From assembly GCA_004555705.1 (NCBI GenBank), contig SFHI01000073.1, forward strand, positions 1-12,281: a stretch of DNA of 12,281 nt, written 5' to 3'. The notes under the pieces are model-generated. The model had not been told where the DNA came from. It searched no databases and saw only the letters and a program-made list of their open reading frames with translations. The stretch is from Clostridiales bacterium (GTDB lineage Bacteria; Bacillota; Clostridia; Oscillospirales; Oscillospiraceae). Made by a program: the position numbers and the translations under genes. This document shows positions 1 to 5,607 of this stretch, in pieces. Position 1 is the stretch's first letter; every line of letters starts with the position of its first letter.

Positions 1-106
1 ACCATAGTATTTTGCCCCATCTCTCTTTGATGGTGCTATTATACTGTGGAATATGACCAATAAAACGGACTAAGTCCAAGTTTTTAAACTAACACGAATT
101 ATTTAA

Positions 107-184
107 AATCATCCCGAAGGGATTCCTTAATTGTCAATTGTTCATTGTCAATTGTCAATTCTAAACAAAAATTTTCCTTCCTTA
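107..184. repeat. 7-bp tandem repeat array (period ATTGTCA) with flanking 7-bp direct repeat
   Basis: Bases 130-160 are about 4.4 units of a heptamer: ATTGTCA, ATTGTTC, ATTGTCA, ATTGTCA, ATT. TTCCTTA occurs on both sides of the array, at 123-129 and 178-184. The second copy contains the stop codon of the minus-strand acetyltransferase gene. The 23 bases at 107-129 recur with two mismatches at 5641-5663, next to the end of the TRAP permease gene. This suggests an inserted short repeat segment, but slippage is also possible. Confidence 0.6.
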
Positions 185-949
185 CGCCCCAGTCGGTCCG
201 TTCTGGCGGAGCAGCCGGTCCAGGGCGGCGGGGTCCAGCTGGTTCACCGTCCGGAAGCTCCCGCCATAGAAAACCGCCCAGTTATTGAAGGGACAGGGCA
301 TCCCCTTGGCCTTTTCCAGGGTGTCCACGTGCACCAGCGACAGGCGGATTCCCTTTTCTTCGCAGTGCTTCCGGAGCACCTCCACCCGCTGGAGGATAAA
401 GGGGCACTGATCATCGTAGAAAACCGTCAGGCACGGGTCGTCGATGGCCTCCCGTTTCGCCGCGGGGGCAAAGGCGGGTTTGCTTCCGTCAAAGGACAGC
501 GCCAGCAGCTCATAGCCCCCGGGGGTCTCGTCCACGGTTTCAAAGCCGAACTTCCGGGCAAACCCCTGGTCGCTGAGCCAGGCCTTCTGCTTCTTCGCCC
601 CCAGCATACACACCCCGGATTTTCCCTTCTCCCGGGCATCGGCGATGCACCCTTCCATCAGCGCCCGGCCCACTCCGCTGCCCTTGGGGCTGCCGGTGAC
701 CCACAGGCAGTAGATGTACAGGTAGTTCTCCCCCACCACCGGGGTCCAGGCCGTTTCCAGCGGGGCATACTCGATGAAAGCGCATTCCTTCCCATTGATC
801 TTTCGCAGCACATGGCCCTCCGCCAGCCGCGCGGCCAGCCACCGCCGCTTGGCCTCCACCCCGGGGTGGGCCTTTTTCGTGCGGATGATGCAGCAAAGAT
901 GTTCACTTTCCAGATTCTCCGGAGTCAGGGTCACAAATTCCATGGACAT
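182..949 (-). CDS. GNAT family N-acetyltransferase with YoaP-type C-terminal domain
   Basis: This is predicted to be a cytosolic acetyl-CoA-dependent N-acetyltransferase of unknown substrate, 255 residues from the chosen start. The N-terminal half has the GNAT acetyl-CoA loop, SPKGSGVGRAL at about residues 87-97. The C-terminal third (about 170-255) looks like the YoaP domain that follows GNAT domains in some Firmicutes. It has a thioredoxin-like beginning, LTVFYDDQCPF with Cys182, and a second conserved block, PCPFNNWAVFYGG, at about 218-230. The start at 949 follows GGGGGAG (954-960) at a 4-base spacing. An ATG two codons later (943) is an equally good alternative, and the reading frame itself is open up to 988. 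A TGTCGAA sequence lies just upstream at 974-980. The gene stands alone, and its stop codon falls in a short direct repeat. The domain assignment is from recognition of family patterns; the substrate cannot be inferred. Confidence 0.85.
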   Translation of the reverse strand: MSMEFVTLTPENLESEHLCCIIRTKKAHPGVEAKRRWLAARLAEGHVLRKINGKECAFIEYAPLETAWTPVVGENYLYIYCLWVTGSPKGSGVGRALMEGCIADAREKGKSGVCMLGAKKQKAWLSDQGFARKFGFETVDETPGGYELLALSFDGSKPAFAPAAKREAIDDPCLTVFYDDQCPFILQRVEVLRKHCEEKGIRLSLVHVDTLEKAKGMPCPFNNWAVFYGGSFRTVNQLDPAALDRLLRQNGPTGA

Positions 950-973
950 GCTTCTCCCCCTTTTTCCCGTTTT

Positions 974-980
974 TTCGACA
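974..980 (-). promoter_or_regulatory. 0A-box-like site upstream of the GNAT gene
   Basis: The minus strand reads TGTCGAA followed by AAAA, an exact match to the Spo0A box core TGTCGAA. It sits 14 bases upstream of the ribosome site of the GNAT gene. A 7-mer is expected once or twice by chance in a window this size, so it is only suggestive. Two Spo0A-DNA-binding-domain genes lie within 1.5 kb. Confidence 0.3.
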
Positions 981-1012
981 GAAAACATATACCGGTTCCC
1001 ATGCAGAGAGAT

Positions 1013-1188
1013 AAATCGTTGTTTGCCGAGATGATGCTGTAGGGGCGGCTATTAGCCGCCCGCCACCTTTCGACAACAAAAGCAGTCGGATCTATCGGAA
1101 AACTCAACAATTCCGAACGTTTCGGGCGGCTAATAGCCGCCCCTACGGTAGCAACGTTACGTGTTTGGAAACCTTCAAACAACAATTT
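1013..1188. repeat. 176-bp inverted-repeat element, GGCGGC-type interior
   Basis: The ends are 13-base inverted repeats with one mismatch: AAATCGTTGTTTG at 1013-1025 and the complement of AAATTGTTGTTTG at 1176-1188. Inside is a perfect 24-base inverted repeat, 1039-1062 against 1123-1146. Each arm is itself nearly palindromic (GGGCGGCTA-T-TAGCCGCCC). No reading frame of note lies within. The ends match those of the other repeat family in the window (4676-4799, 8847-9064), although the interiors are unrelated. It looks like a non-autonomous, MITE-like or REP-like element. A TTGTCGAAA sequence (minus strand, 1068-1076) lies in its central spacer. Confidence 0.75.
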
Positions 1189-1458
1189 ACATTTCATCGG
1201 TGTGTATCCTGATTATACCGCACCTGTCAACCCGGCGATACCCCAAAAATATAGGAAAATGTGTCGGAAATAAACCTTTCCCGTTTTTTCTGGGAAATCC
1301 TCGTTTTCCCTATGTTGCCTTTTTCCATCCCTGTATGATATGCTTTTTGTCGGGAAATACAAGGAAACTATGAATAAATCAGCGGATACCGCGGGCAAGA
1401 AATTCCCTCCCGGCCCCGGGCGGTTTGTTCAGAGGTTCCGTAGAAAGGGGAACAAATT
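1189..1458. other. AT-rich intergenic leader region of the first Spo0A-C gene
   Basis: No gene is seen in these 270 bases. They hold a candidate plus-strand promoter (1315-1344) and two sequences one or two bases away from a 0A box, TGTCGGAA at 1262-1269 and TGTCGGGAA at 1348-1356. The ribosome site, AAAGGGG, ends at 1450, eight bases before the ATG at 1459. Confidence 0.5.
1315..1344 (+). promoter_or_regulatory. Candidate promoter for the Spo0A-C gene at 1459
   Basis: TTGCCT at 1315-1320 is followed after 18 bases by TATGCT at 1339-1344. The -10 is preceded by TGA, an extended -10 arrangement. Both hexamers match four of six consensus positions, so the call is tentative. The leader would be about 105 bases. 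Confidence 0.4.
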
Positions 1459-1806
1459 ATGCCGGCAAATTACCAGAACTTCAATCTGACACCCCAGGAA
1501 CAGACCATCCAGATGCTCCACGATCTGAACTGCCCCATCCATCGCATCGGCTACAGGCACCTAAGCGAGGCAATCCCCTACTTTGCCCAGAGTCCCTCCC
1601 AGAGTCTTTCCAAAGAGGTATACCCCAAGGTTGCGGAGCGCTTCGGCAGCATGGACTGCCGGGCGGTGGAGCATTCCATCCGCAGCGCCATCCTGGACGC
1701 CTGGCAGCACCGGGACCCGGTGATGTGGCGGATCTACTTCCCCCGGGCAGAGCGCGTCCCCTCCAACAAGCTCTTCATCTCCACCCTTGCCGAACGCCTC
1801 CGCTGA
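1459..1806 (+). CDS. Stand-alone Spo0A C-terminal (DNA-binding) domain protein, 115 aa
   Basis: The protein is essentially only the DNA-binding effector domain of Spo0A, the master regulator of sporulation. It is about 115 residues, against about 265 for full Spo0A. Family hallmarks are in order. IGYRHLSEAI matches the Spo0A stretch GYLYLREAI. LSKEVYPKVAERF matches ITKVLYPDIAKKF. AVEHSIRSAILDAW matches RVERAIRHAIEVAW, which contains the recognition helix. VPSNKLFISTLAERLR matches KPTNSEFIAMVADKLR. The N-terminal receiver domain and its phosphorylated aspartate are absent. The start has its own ribosome site (AAAGGGG, 1444-1450) and the frame is intact, so this is a dedicated short gene rather than a broken spo0A. 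It converges on a second protein of the same type at 1990-2409. It probably acts as a DNA-binding regulator or as a competitor of Spo0A; the target is unknown. Confidence 0.88.
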   Translation: MPANYQNFNLTPQEQTIQMLHDLNCPIHRIGYRHLSEAIPYFAQSPSQSLSKEVYPKVAERFGSMDCRAVEHSIRSAILDAWQHRDPVMWRIYFPRAERVPSNKLFISTLAERLR

Positions 1807-1834
1807 CCCCCCAAAGAAACCGCCATGGGGTGGT

Positions 1835-1929
1835 AAATTGTTGTTTACAAAATAAACGCTGTCATTGCGAGCCAGTGCGCACACTGGCGTGGCAATCCCC
1901 CGGTTAGAGGTAAAATGTATCGACAATTG
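1835..1929. repeat. Interspersed hairpin repeat, single-core copy A
   Basis: The left end is AAATTGTTGTTTAC at 1835-1848. The core spans about 1859-1905, starting TGTCATTGCGAG, with the stem GCCAGTG (1871-1877), loop CGCA and CACTGGC (1882-1888), then GTGGCAATCCCCCGGTT. The right end is degenerate; GACAATTG near 1922-1929 may be its remnant. The copy lies between the convergent Spo0A-C genes. Confidence 0.75.
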
Positions 1930-1946
1930 CCCTGCAGAGTAGGGAA

Positions 1947-1974
1947 GCCCCGCCCGGGAAATCCCGGGCGGGGC
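1947..1974. terminator. GC-rich hairpin between convergent genes
   Basis: A perfect 13-bp stem, GCCCCGCCCGGGA (1947-1959) and its complement (1962-1974), closes a 2-base loop. It lies 16 bases past the stop of the minus-strand Spo0A-C gene. Neither strand has a long T-run after it, so its role as a terminator is uncertain. The stem is strong enough to slow polymerase from either side. Confidence 0.5.
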
Positions 1975-1989
1975 GGCGTTTCGCGGGGC

Positions 1990-2409
1990 TCATTCCTCAC
2001 GGCAGCTGCTCCAGAGCTCCAGCATACAGGCAAGCCTTGAGATAAACTCCCCGTTGGAGGGCTTTTTCCAGTTTCCGTCCCGGTCCTTTGGGAAAAAGCA
2101 GGCCCAATTCTCCCGGCTGCCGGATTCCCAGGCCGCGCTGATGGCGCTGCGGATGGCCTGCTCCACCTGGAAGCTGCCCACCTCCGGCGTATACATCTTG
2201 CCGACGGAGGCGTACAGCTCCGCAAACCGCTGATCCGGATCACGGCACCTTTGGGAAATCGCCTTTCTCAGGTGCCCGAAGCCGTCGCTTTGGGGGCAGA
2301 AGCCCAGCTCGATCAGAATCACCAAAATCGCTGAGGAAATGTCCCCCTTCCGGATATGCCGCATGGATTTGATCACGTACCGGATTGTATCGTTGACCAC
2401 GCTCTCCAT
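1990..2409 (-). CDS. Second stand-alone Spo0A C-terminal domain protein, 139 aa
   Basis: This is also a receiver-less Spo0A effector domain, diverged from its neighbour at 1459-1806. The recognisable blocks are GFGHLRKAI at about residues 43-51, FQVEQAIRSAISAAW covering the recognition helix, and KPSNGEFISRLACMLEL at the C-terminus, which matches Spo0A KPTNSEFIAMVADKL. About 25 extra residues precede the domain. They are not a receiver and contain no obvious phospho-acceptor pocket. The ATG at 2409 follows GAGGGGGG (2417-2424) at an 8-base spacing. A promoter (2436-2465) and two tandem 0A-box-like sequences (2482-2501) lie directly upstream, so autoregulation or control by Spo0A is plausible. 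The gene is convergent with the first copy, with a repeat element and a hairpin between them. Family assignment is strong; function beyond DNA binding is unknown. Confidence 0.87.
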   Translation of the reverse strand: MESVVNDTIRYVIKSMRHIRKGDISSAILVILIELGFCPQSDGFGHLRKAISQRCRDPDQRFAELYASVGKMYTPEVGSFQVEQAIRSAISAAWESGSRENWACFFPKDRDGNWKKPSNGEFISRLACMLELWSSCREE

Positions 2410-2435
2410 AAAATATCCCCCCTCAGTTTATCCCC

Positions 2436-2465
2436 ATTATCTCATACGTCAAGTATCTGTGTCTA
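2436..2465 (-). promoter_or_regulatory. Promoter of the Spo0A-C gene at 1990-2409
   Basis: On the minus strand TAGACA (2460-2465) is followed after 18 bases by GATAAT (2436-2441). Each hexamer matches five of six consensus positions. TGA before the -10 gives an extended -10. The predicted start point, near 2429, leaves a leader of about 20 bases that contains the ribosome site. Confidence 0.65.
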
Positions 2466-2481
2466 CCCGGGCGGGCGGACA

Positions 2482-2501
2482 CTTTTCGACGGTTTCCGAC
2501 G
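2482..2501 (-). promoter_or_regulatory. Tandem 0A-box-like direct repeat
   Basis: The minus strand carries CGTCGGAAAC directly followed by CGTCGAAAAG, a 10-bp direct repeat identical at eight positions. CGTCGAA differs from the Spo0A box TGTCGAA at one base. The repeat ends 16 bp upstream of the -35 element, roughly -53 to -72 from the predicted start. That is a usual position for an activator site. Binding by Spo0A or by the local Spo0A-C proteins is inferred. Confidence 0.45.
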
Positions 2502-2540
2502 AAAAAACGCCCCGTTTCCGGTTTCCCGGGAACGGGGCGT
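2501..2540 (-). terminator. Intrinsic terminator of the antiporter gene
   Basis: On the minus strand a 10-bp stem, ACGCCCCGTT with its complement (2531-2540 and 2507-2516), closes a 14-base loop. It runs into six T residues (2502-2507). It begins 12 bases after the antiporter stop codon. Confidence 0.85.
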
Positions 2541-2552
2541 GTAAGTAAGGGA

Positions 2553-3818
2553 TCAGCCGTTGAGCTTTCTGGCGCTGGTTCTGCCCTCGGGCCGGATTTC
2601 TCCGGCGGCGGTGAGGGAGCGCTTGGTCAGCGCGGGGCCCACCAGCTCATAGATCAGCACGGCAAACAGCACCACATTGCGCACCAGAGTACCGCCGGGC
2701 AGGGCAGAGGCGGTCAGCGCCATGCCCAGCGCCACACCCGCCTGGGGCAGCAGGGTGATGCCCAGATGGTCACGGATGATTTTGGGCTCCTTCGTGATCC
2801 GGCAGCTGAGGGCCGCGCCGTAATACTTGCCCAGAGACCTGGAAATAATGTACAGCACACCCACCAGAATGGTCACGGGGCTGGCCAGAACCTCCAGGTC
2901 CAGCTCCGCGCCGGAGATCACGAAGAACAGCACATTGACAGGCATGGTCCAGCCGTCCACACGGCTCATGAGTTCTTCGGAAGTATTGCAGACGTTGCAG
3001 AAAATGGTGCCTGTCATCATGCACACCAGCAGCAGGGAGAATCCGCAGTGGATGCCCGCCACGTCAAACTCCAGCATGGACAGCCCCACGGTCAGCAGCA
3101 CAAAGGCCACGGACAGGGTCATACGCTTGCTGCGGGAGTGGAAAAACCGTTCCAGCAGGTTCAGCAGCCACCCCATGAGGCTCCCCAGCAGCAGCGACAG
3201 AATGATCTCCACAATGGGCTCCACCACCACGGCGGTGACACTGACGTGGCCCATGGCCAGGGCCGTGGCGATGCCGAAGGATACGGAGAACAGCAGCAAT
3301 CCCACCGCGTCATCGATGGCCACCACGAGCAGCAGCAGCTTCGTCAGGGGGCCGTCGGCCTTGTACTGGCGCACCACCATCAGGGTGGCGGCGGGGGCCG
3401 TTGCGGCGGCGATGGCGCCCAGGGTGATGGCGCAGGGAACGGTAATCACGCTGGGGAAGCACAGGCTCAGCACCACCAGCATCACGTCCACCAACACCGT
3501 GGTGATCACCGCCTGGAGGATGCCGATGACAATGGCCCGGCTGCCCATGGCCTTGAGCTGGGTCAGGCGGAACTCGTTGCCAATGGTAAAGGCAATGAAA
3601 CCCAGGGCGGTCTGGGTCACGATCCGCAGGCTCTCCACCTGCTCCAAGGAGTTAAAGCCGATGCCCTTCAGTCCCAGGGCTCCGATGCAGAAGGGCCCCA
3701 GCAGCAGTCCCGCCACCAGGTACGCGGTGACCACGGGAAGATGCACCAGCTTGGTCAGTCTTGACATCATCAGCCCGCCCACCAGGGCGACGGCCAGACA
3801 AATCAGATATGTTTCCAT
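2553..3818 (-). CDS. Cation:proton antiporter, CPA2 (KefB/NapA-like) family
   Basis: This is a 421-residue integral membrane protein predicted to exchange a monovalent cation (Na+ or K+) for protons across the cell membrane. It is hydrophobic along its length, with about a dozen membrane segments. Two family signatures are visible: TAPA at residues 140-143, and a paired acidic motif, VAIDDAVG, with Asp169-Asp170, the ion/proton site of electrogenic CPA2 exchangers. The N-terminus (LPVVTAYLVAGLLLGP, about 27-42) is also typical. It ends shortly after the transport domain, with no RCK/TrkA-N nucleotide-binding domain, so it is unlike full KefB or KefC. The ATG at 3818 follows AGAAGG at about 9 bases. 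It has its own promoter (3856-3884) and terminator (2501-2540), so it is probably monocistronic. Which cation it carries cannot be read from sequence. Confidence 0.9.
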   Translation of the reverse strand: METYLICLAVALVGGLMMSRLTKLVHLPVVTAYLVAGLLLGPFCIGALGLKGIGFNSLEQVESLRIVTQTALGFIAFTIGNEFRLTQLKAMGSRAIVIGILQAVITTVLVDVMLVVLSLCFPSVITVPCAITLGAIAAATAPAATLMVVRQYKADGPLTKLLLLVVAIDDAVGLLLFSVSFGIATALAMGHVSVTAVVVEPIVEIILSLLLGSLMGWLLNLLERFFHSRSKRMTLSVAFVLLTVGLSMLEFDVAGIHCGFSLLLVCMMTGTIFCNVCNTSEELMSRVDGWTMPVNVLFFVISGAELDLEVLASPVTILVGVLYIISRSLGKYYGAALSCRITKEPKIIRDHLGITLLPQAGVALGMALTASALPGGTLVRNVVLFAVLIYELVGPALTKRSLTAAGEIRPEGRTSARKLNG

Positions 3819-3855
3819 GAAAAAACGCCTTCTTTACACACTTTTCAACCGGCGT

Positions 3856-3884
3856 ATCATATCATTGCGCACCGTGGGATTCAA
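3856..3884 (-). promoter_or_regulatory. Promoter of the antiporter gene
   Basis: On the minus strand TTGAAT (3879-3884) and TATGAT (3856-3861) are separated by 17 bases, with TGA before the -10. The predicted start near 3849 gives a leader of about 30 bases. Confidence 0.7.
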
Positions 3885-3926
3885 GAGGTAACCTTCACAA
3901 ACATTGCGAATTCCCCGGCCATGGTT

Positions 3927-4502
3927 TTAGCAAAAGTATTCACGCCGCTTCCGAAGGAGCCGGCAAAGGGCCAGCGCCGACCAGGCCATGCCCAAAAGCC
4001 CCCGGCCCAGGGTTCCCGGGTCCCCGGTCTCGGGCTGATCCAAGTCCGCCCGGTCCATTTTCGGTGCGGCGGTAATGTCCCACTCGGCCCCGTCCCAGGG
4101 GAGGATCACCACAAAGGGCTCAAAGGGCCCGTAGCCCCCGGCCTGTCCCTCCTGCGTTACCAGGTACAGTCCCTCCTCCAGCGCGCCGAAATTAGCCTCC
4201 CCCCGGTCGTCGGTCCGCTGCCGAAGCCCATCTTCCCCAGCGTCCCTGGCAAGCCACTGCGCCAGCTCCGGATACAGCACGTCCGCCTCGGAGACAAACC
4301 CGCCGCCAAACGTCTCCGTGAGCCGGTATCCGCCCACAACCACCGTTCCAGCCCTGTACACAACAACCTCCGCGTTCCGGATGGGCCTTCCGCCGCCCAC
4401 CAGCTGCAGCTTCAGCGACCCCATTCCCGCGGCCCGGCCAACCGTCTGAAGCGCCAGGACCAACACCGCCGCCGTGAGCACCGCCAGTACCCGTCTTTTC
4501 AT
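3927..4502 (-). CDS. Secreted pilin-like surface protein with QPETG sorting signal
   Basis: This 191-residue protein is predicted to be exported and anchored to the cell wall. It starts with a signal peptide: MKRR, a hydrophobic stretch to about residue 20, and a cut near VGRAAG (21-26). The middle (about 30-150) resembles the prealbumin-like modules of Gram-positive pilins and adhesins. It includes a block, EEGLYLVTQ then GPFEPFVVILPW at about 109-135, like those in FctB/SpaA-type pilins. The end is a sorting signal: QPETG at 156-160, a hydrophobic run, and a basic tail RKRRE. The motif departs from LPXTG at its first residue, so a dedicated sortase would be expected; none is in the window. 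The frame is open to 4613, but the ATG at 4502 was chosen because it gives a proper signal peptide and follows AAAGGG at 8 bases. The upstream leader holds two hairpin/T-run structures. Its ligand and polymer partners are unknown. Confidence 0.72.
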   Translation of the reverse strand: MKRRVLAVLTAAVLVLALQTVGRAAGMGSLKLQLVGGGRPIRNAEVVVYRAGTVVVGGYRLTETFGGGFVSEADVLYPELAQWLARDAGEDGLRQRTDDRGEANFGALEEGLYLVTQEGQAGGYGPFEPFVVILPWDGAEWDITAAPKMDRADLDQPETGDPGTLGRGLLGMAWSALALCRLLRKRREYFC

Positions 4503-4530
4503 TTCCAGCACCCTTTCCCGGTCAAGGTCC

Positions 4531-4580
4531 GCCTCCGAAAAAGCCCATGGGAGGCAGCCGTAACCAGTATACCCTCCCAT
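4531..4580 (-). promoter_or_regulatory. Leader with two mutually exclusive hairpins upstream of the surface-protein gene
   Basis: On the minus strand ATGGGAGG (4573-4580) can pair with CCTCCCAT (4547-4554), followed four bases later by five T residues (4538-4542), a weak terminator form. Alternatively GCCTCC (4550-4555) can pair with GGAGGC (4531-4536), which puts the T-run in the loop and breaks the first hairpin. This is the layout of an attenuator. No known riboswitch class is recognised. Confidence 0.4.
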
Positions 4581-4613
4581 CCCGGCGCAGGCCGTCGAAA
4601 CCCCGCCCCCCAT

Positions 4614-4643
4614 AAAAAAAGCCCGTCCCCCAGCGGAGAACGG
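4614..4643 (-). terminator. Intrinsic terminator upstream of the surface-protein gene
   Basis: On the minus strand CCGTTCTCC, loop GCT and GGGGGACGG form a 9-bp stem with two G-T pairs (4623-4643). GC and then seven T residues (4614-4620) follow. It stops minus-strand transcription coming from the MarR side, or else acts within the leader of the gene starting at 4502. No gene ends immediately before it; the MarR gene has its own terminator at 4830-4856. Confidence 0.75.
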
Positions 4644-4675
4644 ACGAAAACCCCGGGCCTGTGGGGCAACGGGGG

Positions 4676-4799
4676 AAATTGTTGTTTGAAAGCGTGCGCT
4701 GCAAATTTCCTGTCATTGCGAACCAGTGCGCACACTGGTGTGGCAATCCCCCGGTTGAAAGGAGCCAGGTAACGATTACGCAGCAACAAACAACAATTT
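4676..4799. repeat. Interspersed hairpin repeat, single-core copy B (complete, 124 bp)
   Basis: Perfect 13-base inverted ends, AAATTGTTGTTTG (4676-4688) and its complement (4787-4799), bound the element. The core starts TGTCATTGCGAA at 4711, with stem ACCAGTG (4722-4728), loop CGCA and CACTGGT (4733-4739). The outer stem pair is A-T here instead of the G-C of copy A. After the core it matches the copy at the right window edge (GTAACGATTAC). It contains no gene. Confidence 0.85.
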
Positions 4800-4829
4800 G
4801 GCGTTCCGGCCGGAAAACAGCCCAGAGAA

Positions 4830-4856
4830 AATCCCCCGGCCGGGGGCCGGGGGATT
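4830..4856 (-). terminator. Intrinsic terminator of the MarR gene
   Basis: A perfect 12-bp stem, AATCCCCCGGCC and its complement (4830-4841 with 4845-4856), closes a 3-base loop. It begins 11 bases past the MarR stop on the minus strand. The T-run after it is short (TT, then C). Confidence 0.7.
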
Positions 4857-4867
4857 GGGGTATTGCT

Positions 4868-5293
4868 CTAGGAATTACGCTGGAAATTGTTCCAGATTTT
4901 GTTCTGAATGCGAATGTAGGCCTCGGCGTCCTCGGGACCCAGGTCTTTCAGCATGGCGGAAACATAGGAAATAACCCTCTGCCGGATTGCCTGAATGGCA
5001 CTCCTTCCCTCCTCCGTCAGCACCACATCCACCTGTCTGCTGTCATCCGGGTCCGTGCAGCGCCGGATCAGCTTCTTTTCCTCCATGTGATTCAGCAGAC
5101 TGGCGATCCGGGCCGTGGTAACCGCCATTTTTTCGCTCAGTTCCTTGGGATGAACGGTGTTTTCGTGGGTGACCAGATAGTTCAGGACAAACATCTCGCC
5201 CTTCACGATTTGGGACAGCTGCTGGCTGGCGGGAACCAGCAGCAGGTTCGCGCGGACACGCAGCAGTTCATTTGCCAGAGCAGAGTAATCCAT
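4868..5293 (-). CDS. MarR family transcriptional regulator, 141 aa
   Basis: This is a dimeric winged-helix DNA-binding regulator of the MarR family, with the usual length of about 140 residues. The recognition-helix region is VHPKELSEKMAVTTARIASLLNHMEEKKLI (about 47-76) and the wing is DPDDSRQVDVVLTEEG (81-96), the conserved D-x-R-x3-V-x-LTxxG pattern. The frame stays open to 5419, but the ATG at 5293 has a good ribosome site (AGGGAG, 6 bases away) and sits 35 bases from a perfect promoter. The gene lies downstream of the aminomutase/TRAP operon on the same strand. An inverted-repeat element and the separate promoter stand between them, so it is its own unit. MarR proteins often control a nearby transporter, and the CTAA-N5-TTAG palindromes at the aminomutase promoter are a candidate target. 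That link is untested, and no matching palindrome was seen at its own promoter. Confidence 0.9.
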   Translation of the reverse strand: MDYSALANELLRVRANLLLVPASQQLSQIVKGEMFVLNYLVTHENTVHPKELSEKMAVTTARIASLLNHMEEKKLIRRCTDPDDSRQVDVVLTEEGRSAIQAIRQRVISYVSAMLKDLGPEDAEAYIRIQNKIWNNFQRNS

Positions 5294-5327
5294 GATCTTC
5301 TCCCTCTTTTTCCTGGTAATCTCCGTA

Positions 5328-5356
5328 ATTATAGTTTCCCAAAAAACAGATGTCAA
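5328..5356 (-). promoter_or_regulatory. Perfect consensus sigma-A promoter of the MarR gene
   Basis: On the minus strand TTGACA (5351-5356), exactly 17 bases, then TATAAT (5328-5333). The predicted start near 5321 leaves about 28 bases of leader. Such an unweakened promoter normally needs repression, which fits autoregulation by the MarR product. Confidence 0.9.
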
Positions 5357-5417
5357 CAGGCGGCTCCAAAAGAATTTTTCCATCCCGCAGCTTCCCGGGC
5401 CACACTTTGAACCAATC

Positions 5418-5607
5418 AATTGTTGTTTTGCTCACTTAAAAAGGAGCTGTCATTGCGAACCAGTCCGCAGACTGGTGTGGCAATTCCCCAACTTTTCCGA
5501 GCACTTTTCGGTACATTTCCCCTCTAATCGGGGGATTGCCACGCCACTCAAGCGCACTGGCTCGCAATGACAGCATATTTTTGCGTGTGCACGCGTAAAC
5601 AACAATT
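5418..5607. repeat. Interspersed hairpin repeat, double-core copy C (190 bp)
   Basis: AATTGTTGTTT (5418-5428) and its complement (5597-5607) bound two cores in inverted orientation. The left core starts TGTCATTGCGAA at 5448, with stem ACCAGTC (5459-5465), loop CGCA and GACTGGT (5470-5476). This is a compensated change from GTG/CAC to GTC/GAC. The right core, on the minus strand, ends with CTCGCAATGACAG (5561-5573), and its stem is broken. The subterminal GTTTACGCGTG motif is present at the right end. It lies between the TRAP permease end and the MarR promoter. Confidence 0.82.

Noticed and set aside
1..60. A possible minus-strand promoter (TATAAT at 38-43) and gene start near 20 running off the left edge
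   Set aside because: No -35 element lies at a suitable distance, the ribosome site is poor, and too few codons are in the window to judge.
1199..1240. TTGACA and TATAAT on the minus strand near 1220-1240 as a promoter
   Set aside because: They are only 7 bases apart and neither has a partner at the proper spacing.
4503..4613. N-terminal extension of the surface-protein frame up to 4613
   Set aside because: It would place the hairpin leader in the coding region and bury the signal peptide; the ATG at 4502 has a ribosome site and a typical signal peptide start.
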